The notes beneath the pieces are model-generated. The model saw only the letters and a program-made list of their open reading frames with translations. It did not search any database and was not told the DNA's origin. The position numbers were made by a program, and so were the translations under genes. Shown piece after piece: positions 46,678-55,684 of a stretch of 64,000 nt of DNA. Numbering within the stretch: position 1 is the first letter of the stretch; every line of letters starts with the position of its first letter. Source of the stretch: Dysgonomonas sp. Marseille-P4361 (GTDB lineage Bacteria; Bacteroidota; Bacteroidia; Bacteroidales; Dysgonomonadaceae); contig NZ_OPYL01000010.1 in NCBI RefSeq assembly GCF_900343125.1, positions 38,720 through 102,719 of the forward strand, written 5' to 3'.

Positions 46678-49600
46678 ATGAAACCAAAGATATATTTAAT
46701 TTTATTTTTATTACTGAATATATGGGGGCAAGCTTTTACTCAAACCCGCATATTTAGTGATGACTTCGGAGCTCCCGGACCCGGGGTTCAACAGAGACAA
46801 ATCTGGCCATATATGCCTGTCGGTATAAATACTTTTGTATTTGCTCATCCTGATGCAAAGAATCTTAAAGATGTTGGAAATGAAAATGGCTGGCCGGAAG
46901 CAAAGCATATAGACAATAACTTTTATGCAGTTGTTTGCCCTAGAAATATATATACAAGTGTCACTGGTATTACTGAACATTCCTTTAAAATTTGGAAATC
47001 TATTCTAGAGAAAGGAGATATAACTGAAGGGCACGAAGGAAATGGTGGAGCAATGATTATTAATGCAGGGACAACTCTAGCTGCATTTTATGCGCGTATA
47101 GTAGATCTTCAAGCAGGAAAGTATTACCGTCTTCGTTATCAATTATTCGTTGAAAACTCTTCGGTAAAAATTAATCATCGTGTTTTGAGCTCTAGTGGTG
47201 GAACTTCTGTTGCTCTTTATGAGGGTACTGCTCAATATGCAGACGGTAATTGGAAACAACAGGATTATTGGTTTTTTATGCCGGAAAATTGTTCTTCTGG
47301 AAATTATACGATTTCGATAGAAAATGCACATAAAGATGATCAGGGAAATGACTATGCAATTGATGATCTATTGTTCGAAGTGTATGAGCCGGAAGATGTA
47401 GAGCAATCAATAAAAGATGCTCTACCTCCGAGTGCTAAGGTTAATTGTGGCATAAATGAACCTGTTGCTTTCGATGATGAAGTTGCAATGGAATGTAATC
47501 ATACAGGTGAACTGCATATTGGTTTTTTATTCAATGATAAAGATGAGAATGGAGCCCCTGTTTCTGCTGAAGATTTTATTGTTCGATTAGATGTCCCTGT
47601 AGGAGCAAAACATGTAGTAAGAGATGATAGTTGGAGAGATGCCAAAGAAGAAGAAGTTATTGTTGCAGGTGAAGGTACTTGGTTTTTAAAATCTGGTGTT
47701 AAGACATATTATCATACTCTTACATTTAAACCCGAAGTAGGATTTACAGGAAATCCATCCCCTATTTCTTATCGTTTGTATAACCGTAAAACAGGTGGTG
47801 GATCTAACAGGGCATTTATCAAGGTCTTTAGTGATTGTAATCCTCGAGCCGTAGATGATATTAAAGAGGTAACAGAAATCAAACCAGGTACACCGATTCC
47901 GATAGACATCTTTGCTAACGATGAACCGGCGAACCAACCGGCACCCGTAGATCCAGCAAAAATAAAAAAAGTCACTTTGATTAATCCACACACCCTTATA
48001 CCTGTTGAAAATGGTCCTATGATGGTCGATGGAGAAGGTGAGTGGAAATACGAAAATGGCAAACTAACCTTTACTCCTATAAATGGTTTTAGCAAAGAAC
48101 CAACACCAATCAATTACACTTTTACGGATACAGATAGCCACACCTCTAACCCAGCAAAGGTGACAATAAAAGTTGTACCATCTTCAATGCAAAAAAATTA
48201 TTGGCATGGAACGGTGAGTAATGAATGGACTAATATTGATAATTGGACAGCAGAGTTTGTACCTGCAACAGGAGAAGATATCGAGTTTGCTACAGATGAC
48301 AATAATGGTTCTTCAGGAAATGGAAATGGTCTTGGAACCGCAATTCGTGACTTACATCTTGATACAGATCGTGAGATCGGAAACCTTATTAATAATTCGA
48401 ATGTAGATTTACTGGTAACTACTGGGAACCAACTTACTATCAACGGTGTGGTAAAAGATGATAATCCGAACGAAGGGACTATTGTAGTGAAGACTTCAAC
48501 TAATGAACCGACAGGAACATTGCTCTTTTCCAATCCTAGTGATAACCGGCATGTAAATGCTACTGTCGAATTTTATAATAAGGCTTACGAATGTGCTACT
48601 TGTGGGTTTTATAAAAAACAATGGCAATATTTTGGGATTCCGGTAGCAAGTGCAGAATTTCCGTATATTCCAAATGAACATTCCTTATTGGAAACCATTC
48701 ACAAATGGGACGAGCCAACCAATGGTAATAAGTGGATTACACCGACAGGTGATTTAGAAGCATTTGTAGGTTATGAAATCAATAATAAATCAACGACTCA
48801 GCCAGAACATATCTATGAGTTTAAAGGAAAATTGAATGTGGGTGATGCGGAAGTTTACTTGACTAAAACATCAGGTGTAAACTACGAGGGTATGAACCTG
48901 ATTGCTAATTCATTTACTGCGGCGATACCTATTTCGGCAGATGCAATTAAATATGACCATTGGAAAAAGACAGTATATCTATTTAACACCGGTACGCGCG
49001 ACCAATGGAGAAAACTGAATGGTGGAGTTTCAAGTGGAATTGCAGCAGGGCAATATCAAGCTGTTCCGTTCGATCTTGCCGGACAAGCCGAGATACCGGA
49101 CAGGATATTATCCATGCATACATTTATGTTGGATGTAGAAACTCCTGGTAATATTACACTGAAATATGACCAGTTGCTAAAAAATGAACTGAATGCATCG
49201 ACAGTCAAACCCTGGAAATCCGCGGAACTTAGAAGCAGTACGATACAGTTACCCCATATTGTGATGGATGTCATCAGTAATGGATCGGCAGACCGCGTAT
49301 GGCTTTTCGAAAAGGCTGATGCTACCACCGAATTTGACAATGGTTGGGATGGTTATAAGATGAAAGAGGGAGACCTTATTCAGACATATGTTTTGGGTAG
49401 TGACCAATCCGATTATCAGATAGCGACTGTTCCTGAAATAATCGGCACAACGATTGGTGTCAGTTCCGGGTTGAATGAAAACTATTCAATCAATTTTTCC
49501 GTAACACCGGATGTGGAATCCCGGAATCTTTTCCTTCGTGACCTTTTTACAGGGCGTAACTATTCAATAAAGAATAATGCTGAATATGTAATTAATGGAA

Positions 49601-49911
49601 CAAATAATTCGAATAATAATAGATTCAAAATTGTAGCATCCTCCTCTAGTTTAATCGACGAAGACATCATGTCTTCCCCAATAAATATTTATGTGATGAA
49701 TAACATTATCATCGTAGATAATCAGAGCGAAGAGGATTGTTCAGTTATGGTTTACGATCTGATGGGAAGATTAGTTGCAAATAAACAAGCTCCCAAAAGT
49801 CAAATTACTGAATTTACAAATATCAATCAAAATAAAACTGGAGTCTATATTGTAAAAGTTCTTGGAGAGAGTAATTCTATCAACAAAACAGACCGTGTTT
49901 TATTGAGGTGA
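46678..49911 (+). CDS. Large secreted adhesin-like protein with T9SS sorting tail
   Basis: This is a 1077-residue protein with a signal peptide (ILFLLLNIWGQAFTQ). An N-terminal region resembles a carbohydrate-binding jelly roll (about 20-240). Two Ig/cadherin-like modules follow (about 250-500; NDKDENGAPVSAEDFIV, FTDTDSHTSNPAKVTIKV), then an autotransporter-like WHGTVSNEWTNIDNWTAEF segment, a long middle region, and a C-terminal domain near 995-1077 (VMVYDLMGRLV and GVYIVKVLGE). The last matches the type A sorting domain of type IX secretion. It is probably exported through T9SS and fixed to the surface. It closes the fimbrial operon 86 bp after the last fimbrillin gene, so it may be a fimbria-associated adhesin. 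T9SS genes are not in the window. Confidence 0.75.
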   Translation: MKPKIYLILFLLLNIWGQAFTQTRIFSDDFGAPGPGVQQRQIWPYMPVGINTFVFAHPDAKNLKDVGNENGWPEAKHIDNNFYAVVCPRNIYTSVTGITEHSFKIWKSILEKGDITEGHEGNGGAMIINAGTTLAAFYARIVDLQAGKYYRLRYQLFVENSSVKINHRVLSSSGGTSVALYEGTAQYADGNWKQQDYWFFMPENCSSGNYTISIENAHKDDQGNDYAIDDLLFEVYEPEDVEQSIKDALPPSAKVNCGINEPVAFDDEVAMECNHTGELHIGFLFNDKDENGAPVSAEDFIVRLDVPVGAKHVVRDDSWRDAKEEEVIVAGEGTWFLKSGVKTYYHTLTFKPEVGFTGNPSPISYRLYNRKTGGGSNRAFIKVFSDCNPRAVDDIKEVTEIKPGTPIPIDIFANDEPANQPAPVDPAKIKKVTLINPHTLIPVENGPMMVDGEGEWKYENGKLTFTPINGFSKEPTPINYTFTDTDSHTSNPAKVTIKVVPSSMQKNYWHGTVSNEWTNIDNWTAEFVPATGEDIEFATDDNNGSSGNGNGLGTAIRDLHLDTDREIGNLINNSNVDLLVTTGNQLTINGVVKDDNPNEGTIVVKTSTNEPTGTLLFSNPSDNRHVNATVEFYNKAYECATCGFYKKQWQYFGIPVASAEFPYIPNEHSLLETIHKWDEPTNGNKWITPTGDLEAFVGYEINNKSTTQPEHIYEFKGKLNVGDAEVYLTKTSGVNYEGMNLIANSFTAAIPISADAIKYDHWKKTVYLFNTGTRDQWRKLNGGVSSGIAAGQYQAVPFDLAGQAEIPDRILSMHTFMLDVETPGNITLKYDQLLKNELNASTVKPWKSAELRSSTIQLPHIVMDVISNGSADRVWLFEKADATTEFDNGWDGYKMKEGDLIQTYVLGSDQSDYQIATVPEIIGTTIGVSSGLNENYSINFSVTPDVESRNLFLRDLFTGRNYSIKNNAEYVINGTNNSNNNRFKIVASSSSLIDEDIMSSPINIYVMNNIIIVDNQSEEDCSVMVYDLMGRLVANKQAPKSQITEFTNINQNKTGVYIVKVLGESNSINKTDRVLLR

Positions 49912-49921
49912 AAAAAGAAAA

Positions 49922-49946
49922 ATGCTACCGATTAAATATTGGTAGC
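49922..49946. terminator. Hairpin after the fimbrial operon
   Basis: TGCTACC and GGTAGCA arms enclose a 10-nt AT-rich loop 10 bp after the last stop. No strong T-run follows, but the position suits the 3' end of the operon transcript. Confidence 0.5.
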
Positions 49947-50147
49947 AGTGTAGTTTTGTAAAGTTTGTGTTAAGAATGATCCGCGTGAGATGTGATATTT
50001 CGCGCGGTTTATGCAACTATGCGGATGATATAGCAAACGCTATAGATAATAGATGCATCTCTAATCGTAGGTTTGAGATATATGATCTTAAAATAAAGTT
50101 TTAAAGAAAATTAAATAAAAAGGAAAAACAAAGTAAAACTGATTTAA

Positions 50148-50303
50148 ATGGTGAAACAGTTTTTCAAAAAATATGATTGGATCAAAATTGCTGGTATATT
50201 GGTAATCCTCGGCATTGATATCCTTATAGCTATAGGAATCTTTTCTTTATTTACTGCTTGTGGAGAAGGTTGCCAAATAGATATTCAACTTATGTACCTA
50301 TAG
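50148..50303 (+). CDS. Small single-span membrane peptide
   Basis: An ATG preceded by an A/G-rich stretch (AAGGAAAAAC, about 20 bp upstream) opens a 51-codon frame: charged N-terminus (MVKQFFKKYDWIK), one clear membrane segment (IAGILVILGIDILIAIGIF) and a Cys-containing tail. I do not recognise a family. It is AT-rich like its surroundings, and the charge/hydrophobic layout looks protein-like. It could still be chance. Confidence 0.4.
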   Translation: MVKQFFKKYDWIKIAGILVILGIDILIAIGIFSLFTACGEGCQIDIQLMYL

Positions 50304-50523
50304 TTAAATTCTTAAATGATATTTCGTGTAATTCAACAGAGTTTACTGAATGTGAACTTTAAGAATGACATACATATTCTATTATATTAAGTAGTACATA
50401 AAGATACCACAGTACGTCTCTCAGAGCAAATAATAATCTTTTATCGAATATTTAACCAAAAGGATCTTATAATTAGTTTATTAGTCATATCGACATTTAA
50501 TAAAAACCTAAAAAAAGAATGAC

Positions 50524-50640
50524 ATGAAAAGATTAGTAAATTCTCAGTTGTTATGCATGCTTAAGAAAATGGACAGAACATTCAATCTCGGCGAATATGA
50601 TATCAGATCTGTGTATGAAGATTGTATGTCTTCAAACTAA
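50524..50640 (+). pseudogene. Short ORF/remnant ending inside the direct repeat
   Basis: A 38-codon frame (MKRLVNSQLLCMLKKMDRTF, then NLGEYDIRSVYEDC) stops exactly within the repeat copy at 50623-50643. It may be the 5' end of a gene cut by recombination at the repeat. No family was recognised. Confidence 0.3.
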
Positions 50641-50667
50641 AGTGCACCACTAGATCTTAAGTGTTTT
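50623..50667. repeat. Direct repeat flanking the fimbrial locus (right copy)
   Basis: This is the partner of 38751-38795, with the first 21 bases identical and the remainder similar. It lies about 140 bp before integrase 3, which makes it a candidate attachment-type site. Confidence 0.5.
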
Positions 50668-50804
50668 TCATATCAAACATTCTTAAATAATTCTTATCAA
50701 ACCCCTTCAAACATTCCTTTCTCGAAAATCCCAAACACGTCCGTTCAACTTATATATAACGTTTTTAAGGGATATATCGAATGTAATTTAAAAACAACAT
50801 TCGT

Positions 50805-52043
50805 ATGTATACCTATTCCAAAGACGGCGTAACGGTCGCCGCAATGATCGATACGCGCAAAGCCAATGCACAAGGGAAATATCCCGTTAAAATCAGAGTC
50901 AATCAGAAACGTGTAAGACAATATTATCCGACAGGCAAATCGCTGACACGTGAAGAGTGGGAGAAACTACCCACAGAACGATCAAGAGGAGCAAAATGCC
51001 TTCGAGAAGAAATCGAAAGCAGTTTCTATCTGGTCAAAGACAACGTTTCATCCCTGCTCGAAAGAGGCGAATTCTCTTTCCACCTGCTTGACACGCGGAT
51101 GGGCAAATCAACGGGCGATACCCTGAACAATGCAATCCGTTCCAGAATTAAGTCCTTAGAAAAAGAAGAACGTATCGGCACGAAGCAGACCTATGAAGAA
51201 ACCCTTCGCCAGCTGAATGAGTTTGCAGGAGACAACATCAGCTTCGATATGATAACACCGCAGTGGCTTAAACGCTGCGAAACCTTCTGGCTGTCCAAAG
51301 GCAGGGGATATACAACCATCGGCATACAGATGCGCAATATCCGTACCCTGATGAATGAGGCACGAAGCACAGGAGTGATCAAAGACAGCCAATACCCGTT
51401 CGGAAAGAACAAATACGAAATCAGGACGGGAGAATCCCAAAAGCGTGCCCTGAATTCCGAAGAAATGTCATTGCTCTGGAATTATTCGGATGGACTCGAA
51501 GCCTCTGCAAAGTATCATGACCTTTGGTTTTTTATCTACTTCTGCAATGGAATCAACGTAGCCGATCTTGTCCGTTTGAAATACTCTGATATCAGGGATG
51601 ATGAAATCTGCTTTATCCGTCAGAAGACCGAGCGTACAACCAAGACAAGAAAAGCAATCAGTGTACCTCTGACGGAAGAGACAAAGGCAATCATTAAGAA
51701 ATGGGGTAATAAGCCCGATCCCGATAATTACATCTTTCCCTATCTGAAAGGCAATGAAACAGCCATCGAACGCAAAAAGATCACGATGGAACTTACCCGC
51801 CGCATCAACAAGCGAATGAAAATGATTGCAGATGCAGTCGGTATCGGACGTGTGTCTGTTTCTACCTATACGGCAAGACATTCGTTTGCAACGACTTTGA
51901 AACGCAGCGGAGCGAATATCGCTTATATCAGTGAGAGCCTCGGTCATAGTGACCTGAAGACGACAGAACACTACCTTGCCAATTTCGAGAAGGATGAGCG
52001 TGTAAAGAATTCGCGTCTTTTATCCGGATTCATGCACAAATAA
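50805..52043 (+). CDS. int: Tyrosine recombinase/integrase 3
   Basis: This 412-residue integrase is of a different subgroup from integrases 1 and 2: an arm-type N-terminus (VAAMIDTRKANAQGKYPVKI), a SAM-like core-binding region (about 115-210) and a catalytic domain with TARHSFATTL, LGHSDLKTTEHY and nucleophile Tyr. The position of the first catalytic Arg reads CNGINVADLVRL, so Asn or a shifted Arg occupies it, and the HxxR histidine is Tyr (YTAR). The gene is noticeably richer in GC than its neighbours, pointing to recent arrival. It could move this small module, or act on the direct repeats 38751/50623; that is inference. Confidence 0.9.
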   Translation: MYTYSKDGVTVAAMIDTRKANAQGKYPVKIRVNQKRVRQYYPTGKSLTREEWEKLPTERSRGAKCLREEIESSFYLVKDNVSSLLERGEFSFHLLDTRMGKSTGDTLNNAIRSRIKSLEKEERIGTKQTYEETLRQLNEFAGDNISFDMITPQWLKRCETFWLSKGRGYTTIGIQMRNIRTLMNEARSTGVIKDSQYPFGKNKYEIRTGESQKRALNSEEMSLLWNYSDGLEASAKYHDLWFFIYFCNGINVADLVRLKYSDIRDDEICFIRQKTERTTKTRKAISVPLTEETKAIIKKWGNKPDPDNYIFPYLKGNETAIERKKITMELTRRINKRMKMIADAVGIGRVSVSTYTARHSFATTLKRSGANIAYISESLGHSDLKTTEHYLANFEKDERVKNSRLLSGFMHK

Positions 52044-52095
52044 ATGACTGTACGCTTATATATCTGCTTTTTCAGGGATATAATAACCGGTAACA

Positions 52096-52308
52096 ATGAA
52101 TAATAAGCGTATGAAAAGAACTGTTGAAGAAGTACTCAGGTCATTAAGCGAAGGAGAGTGTGATATGATACATAATTCTGCACCCTCATGGCAAGATATA
52201 GCAGAGATGATAAAGGCTCAGGTACATATCGTCTTCCCTGATATCGGATCCGAAGACGAGCCCAGGGCATTCAGAATACTTCTTGAACAGTACTGGCTTA
52301 CCCATTGA
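52096..52308 (+). CDS. Small hypothetical protein next to integrase 3
   Basis: The protein has 70 residues, with MKRTVEEVLRSLSEGECDMI and SWQDIAEMIKAQVHIVFPDI. It is acidic, helical and lacks signal or membrane segments. I do not recognise a family. It shares the higher-GC composition of integrase 3 and lies 52 bp after it, so it probably belongs to the same acquired module. Confidence 0.55.
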   Translation: MNNKRMKRTVEEVLRSLSEGECDMIHNSAPSWQDIAEMIKAQVHIVFPDIGSEDEPRAFRILLEQYWLTH

Positions 52309-52351
52309 GAATAAAATTACAGATATTATAAACCATTAAAACAAAAAAGAC

Positions 52352-52537
52352 ATGAAAGGATTCGCAGCATACGTTATGGGATGTATAGATGATGTAGAGC
52401 AGGAAATAGCACTGGATCTGTCACCCGCAAACATAAGCCGGGACGAACAGATAGAAAAAGAACTCTTCAACCTGCTGCCTGAAAAGGCTACGAAAGATAC
52501 AAAAGAAGCAATACGAGAGCTACTCGAATGGCTCTAA
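52352..52537 (+). CDS. Small hypothetical protein next to integrase 3
   Basis: This acidic protein of 61 residues has MKGFAAYVMGCIDDVEQEIA and ATKDTKEAIRELLEWL. It is probably helical and cytoplasmic. It is 43 bp after the previous small gene, with similar base composition. Function is unknown; a small regulator or accessory of the integrase module is a guess. Confidence 0.5.
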   Translation: MKGFAAYVMGCIDDVEQEIALDLSPANISRDEQIEKELFNLLPEKATKDTKEAIRELLEWL

Positions 52538-52804
52538 GCAGAAGATATAGATTCTACCAGAGAGCGATCTTATGTCTACACCTACGATGACAAAAAATCC
52601 TATGCTCAATCATTAGGTATTCCATTCTATTGGATCATGGACGGAGAGAAAGCTGATTCTATCTTGCCTGTCGGAGCAAATAATACCAAGACCTTGGTGT
52701 ATGATGGGATGACTTATAACTATACTTACGAATATGATTCAGAAGGCTATCCCCTGAAAGGCGTTGACGGCTTCGGTGACTCTATGGAATTTGTGTACGA
52801 ATAA
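52538..52804 (+). pseudogene. C-terminal fragment of a DUF4595-like secreted protein
   Basis: Without a start codon, an open frame directly after the previous stop reads SYVYTYDDKKSYAQSLGIPF, then YTYEYDSEGYPLKGVDGFG and ends FVYE. YEYDSEGYP-type motifs belong to repeat-rich Bacteroidetes lipoproteins such as the DUF4595 group. Only the end of the gene survives and it is followed by its own terminator (52828), so the integrase 3 module seems to have replaced the 5' part. Confidence 0.5.
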
Positions 52805-52827
52805 ACCAATCAATATTATTAAGCTGA

Positions 52828-52858
52828 AAAAGAGACAGGATTTTCTGTCTCTTTTTTT
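52828..52858 (+). terminator. Intrinsic terminator
   Basis: AAAAGAGACAG (52828-52838) and CTGTCTCTTTT (52845-52855) form an 11-bp perfect stem followed by a T-run. It is the original terminator of the truncated gene before it. Confidence 0.85.
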
Positions 52859-52877
52859 GTCTATAAATTAATTTTAG

Positions 52878-53011
52878 ACAGTTAAGTAAGTGAGTTAAGT
52901 TAGCCTATATTCTAATCTTATTTATATATGTGAATTTATAATAGACTATAAGACTCTTTTGTCCTTTTAAAAAGTTTATTAAAGTAGTTAACTTAACTCA
53001 CTTACCTAACT
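52878..53011. repeat. Long inverted repeat, copy A, left of the primase module
   Basis: Left arm GTTAAGTAAGTGAGTTAAGT (from 52881) and right arm (52988-53010, complement GTTAGGTAAGTGAGTTAAGT) flank about 85 bp of very AT-rich DNA. A second version occurs at 56711-56836. It lies between the terminator and the convergent gene ending at 53049. Confidence 0.65.
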
Positions 53012-53048
53012 ATTTTTATCAAGGCGTAAGAAGATAATATTTTGTATT

Positions 53049-53648
53049 TTACAGATAAAAATATTCATCATCAGGGTTGAATTTACTATCCTTATCGTTT
53101 CTCAGCATATCGAAATAGCCTTCACCAAAGTCATCAAGCATAATATCAGGTAGTCCCGGAGGATTCTCTTTAAGACTGAAACCAAGCGTAAAAAAACTAT
53201 CTCCCGCTTGTTTATGCATACCTTTACTCTCAATAACTTTACATTCAAATCCGTCTATTATTTTTATTTTGGAATATTTAGACTCCCATCCCAATGTAAT
53301 AGTCTCTCCTATTTTATTTGAAATATCAACATCAATTGGGTAATAAACACCTGCAGATTTGATATTATTTAAAATCTTTTCATGCTGTTTCTTTTTGTAC
53401 TCAGCCCAATTCTCATAACCTAAGATACTAACCAAATCATTTATAGTGTCCTCTCTCTTGTCAAATGTGTCTTTTTCTTTTTCATCAATATCTCTCAAAA
53501 TACGATTCAGTTGGGAAACACTAACTACTACACCAGGCTGAGTCGCAATCTTTGAAGCTATATAATTGTTGTTTCTTCCCTCCAAGTTGAGTTTTTCTTT
53601 TATCTCGTTTACTAGAGTTTCCAATTCTGAGAAAGATAAGGATTCCAT
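53049..53648 (-). CDS. Hypothetical protein, possible regulator of the primase module
   Basis: The product has 199 residues. The N-terminal part (NNNYIASKIATQPGVVVSVS and LNRILRDIDEKEKDTFDKRE) could be an HTH-like region; the C-terminal part is beta-rich (IGETITLGWESKYSKIKIID, AGDSFFTLGFSL). I do not recognise a family. It is divergent from the HTH/primase genes, and the four-copy 11-bp iteron lies in the shared upstream region. An autoregulatory or replication-control role is therefore plausible but unproven. Confidence 0.5.
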   Translation of the reverse strand: MESLSFSELETLVNEIKEKLNLEGRNNNYIASKIATQPGVVVSVSQLNRILRDIDEKEKDTFDKREDTINDLVSILGYENWAEYKKKQHEKILNNIKSAGVYYPIDVDISNKIGETITLGWESKYSKIKIIDGFECKVIESKGMHKQAGDSFFTLGFSLKENPPGLPDIMLDDFGEGYFDMLRNDKDSKFNPDDEYFYL

Positions 53649-53673
53649 ATGCTGATATTTAAGTGTTTTGTAA

Positions 53674-53717
53674 ATGCTAAAAAGATGCTAAACCTATGCT
53701 AAAATAATGCATAAGGT
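53674..53717. repeat. 11-bp iterons (ATGCTAAAA type)
   Basis: ATGCTAAAAAG, ATGCTAAACCT, ATGCTAAAATA and ATGCATAAGG start at 53674, 53685, 53696 and 53707, an exact 11-bp period. The array lies between divergent genes and just before a primase/helicase unit, so it may be a replication origin iteron or an operator. TACTTTCG at 53725 is a near-match to a promoter box. Confidence 0.6.
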
Positions 53718-53759
53718 TGGATTGTACTTTCGCCTTCGTAACAAAAATAAAAAAAAATT

Positions 53760-54077
53760 ATGAAGACAAACTTAGGAAATTTATTCGAACAGATCGACAG
53801 AATCGTAGAGAAAGTCGAATTTATAGAAAGGCTTCTAAAAGTACAAATAAAATTGCCAAAAGAAGTCCCAAAGAATATGAGTTTAGAACAAGCACTTGAA
53901 TTCTTATTGGAACAAGGCTATCCGATCAGTAAATCCCAGCTGTACAAGCTGACAGCTGACCGAAAGATACCTCACAGGAAGTTCGCAAACAGGCTTGTTT
54001 TTACTTCCAGAGAACTATTGCTCTGGTGCGACCATAATTCACAAGAAGTAATAATTAATAAAAAGAAAAAATCATGA
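53760..54077 (+). CDS. Helix-turn-helix (excisionase/MerR-like) protein
   Basis: This 105-residue protein has a leading helix (FEQIDRIVEKVEFIERLL) and a C-terminal excisionase-type winged HTH (SLEQALEFLLEQGYPISKSQ, LYKLTADRKIPHRKF, LVFTSRELLLWCD). Such proteins commonly start Bacteroidetes primase operons. Its TGA overlaps the next ATG (ATGA), indicating coupling with the helicase gene. Confidence 0.78.
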   Translation: MKTNLGNLFEQIDRIVEKVEFIERLLKVQIKLPKEVPKNMSLEQALEFLLEQGYPISKSQLYKLTADRKIPHRKFANRLVFTSRELLLWCDHNSQEVIINKKKKS

Positions 54078-55630
54078 TAGAGAATATAAATTACACAAGA
54101 AAACTTACAATAGATTTACTTAGACGTGAGAGTTTTAAAAGTATTTTAGATAAAATGCAGGAACTTGATTACACACTTATATATCATAAAGAAAAACCTG
54201 AATTAATAGCTCATATACTGGATTTACGTGCCAAATTAGAGAAGGAGACAGATCAGAATGAGAAGCAGGATATTCGAGAAAGACTTAAGAGGTATGATCC
54301 GAATAATGCTTCAAAAAATGCAATATTAGCAGATGCCTTATTGGATGCTGCAGATTCGATAGGATTTAGTTTAGGGGCAGATGCCTCAGACCATTATGTT
54401 TACAATGGTTGTTATTGGAAACTTGTTCATAGAAATCTAATAAAGGAATTACTCCTTAATGCAGCTTTGAAAACAGGGTTAAAAGAGTACAGTGTTAAAG
54501 TGATAGGTCAAATTGAATCTTTGTTGTCTCAATTTCGTTATTCTTCTGCAATACCAGTTGTAGAATACGAAAAAAATCTGATAAAAATAAACCTGAAAAA
54601 CGGAACTTTTGTGATTAAAGAGAATGATGAGCCTAGATTAGAAAAGTTCAGTAGCGACGATTTTTTTAAGTATCAGTTACCTTTCAATTATGATACAGAA
54701 GCCACAGCTCCTAAATTTTAGGCATTTTTGGATGAGGTTTTACCAGAGAAAGAATCTCAAATGATTTTAGCAGAATATATTGGATATGTGTTAACCAAAG
54801 GTCTTAAACTTGAGAAATGCTTAGTGCTTATTGGTCCCGGAGGAAATGGTAAATCCGTTGTTTTCGACATAATAAGTGCTTTGTTGGGAAGGGATAATAT
54901 CTGTTCGTTCACATTGCAAAATCTCTGTAATGAAAGCGGTTATTTCAGGGCGTCAATGAAAGATAAACTTCTAAACTATTGCTCAGAACTTGGAAGTAAG
55001 GACTGTAGCCCAGATACTGTAAAACAACTAATTAGTAATGAACCAATAAGTGCCCGTCTCCCATATGGAGAGCCATATCAGATTGAAGATTACTGTAAAT
55101 TTATGTTCAATACCAACTCTATGCCATCCGATGTAGAACAGACAAGAGCCTACTACAGACGTTTTATCATTCTTAATTTCGGAGTTGAAATACCAGAAGA
55201 GAAGCAAGACAAAAATCTTGCAAAAAAAATCATTCGGGAAGAGTTGAGTGGAATCTTCAACTGGGCTCTTGAAGGTCTTTACAGAATAAGAAAAAATGAA
55301 CGATTTACAGAATCTCCAGAAGCTTCCCGGATGCTATCAGAAATGAAGAAAGAAACAGATTCTGTTGCGATGTTTATAGATGATGAAAACTATAAGCCGT
55401 CTGTTGATACGCGCGAAACATTTGCAGGTTTATATGATTGTTATAAAGCGCATTGCAAAGAGGGTGGATACAGAATCGTCTCAAAAAGAACTTTCTCAAA
55501 GCGTCTAAGAAATTTAGGATTTAAGATTAAACCAGGTTCTCAAAATATAACCTATGTTCACTGTGAAAGAGTAATAGACTTAAACGACGAAAGCACAGAT
55601 GAAGTTGTAAAGCAAGCATTTAATCTGTAA
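54074..55630 (+). pseudogene. D5/P4-type primase-helicase gene split by an in-frame TAG
   Basis: The frame from 54074 stops at TAG 54719-54721 after 215 codons (YDTEATAPKF). It then continues in the same frame as AFLDEVLPEKESQ for another 302 codons. The first part carries the D5_N-like region, the second the SF3 helicase: Walker A GPGGNGKSVVFD, Walker B-type LLNYCSELGS, sensor MFNTNSMP and a YYRRFIILNF Arg finger. A TTG at 54728 could restart the helicase half. Uninterrupted homologues of about 520 residues are usual, so I read this as one gene with a nonsense mutation. Two separate proteins are the alternative. Confidence 0.7.
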
Positions 55631-55645
55631 AAATTAATAACATTG

Positions 55646-55666
55646 GGTAGCCCGGTCCGGGCTACC
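55646..55666. other. GC-rich 9-bp hairpin between primase genes
   Basis: GGTAGCCCG and CGGGCTACC pair perfectly around three bases, in the otherwise AT-rich gap between the helicase and primase genes. There is no T-run; it is possibly an mRNA-stabilising structure. Confidence 0.5.
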
Positions 55667-55684
55667 TCCTAAAACAATAAAATT

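Noticed and set aside
51468..51971. A 167-codon minus-strand ORF inside integrase 3
   Set aside because: It is antisense to the catalytic domain of a well-supported integrase; Cys/Phe/Arg-rich shadow composition.
53674..53717. CRISPR array
   Set aside because: Repeats are 11-bp head-to-tail units without spacers, and no cas genes are present.
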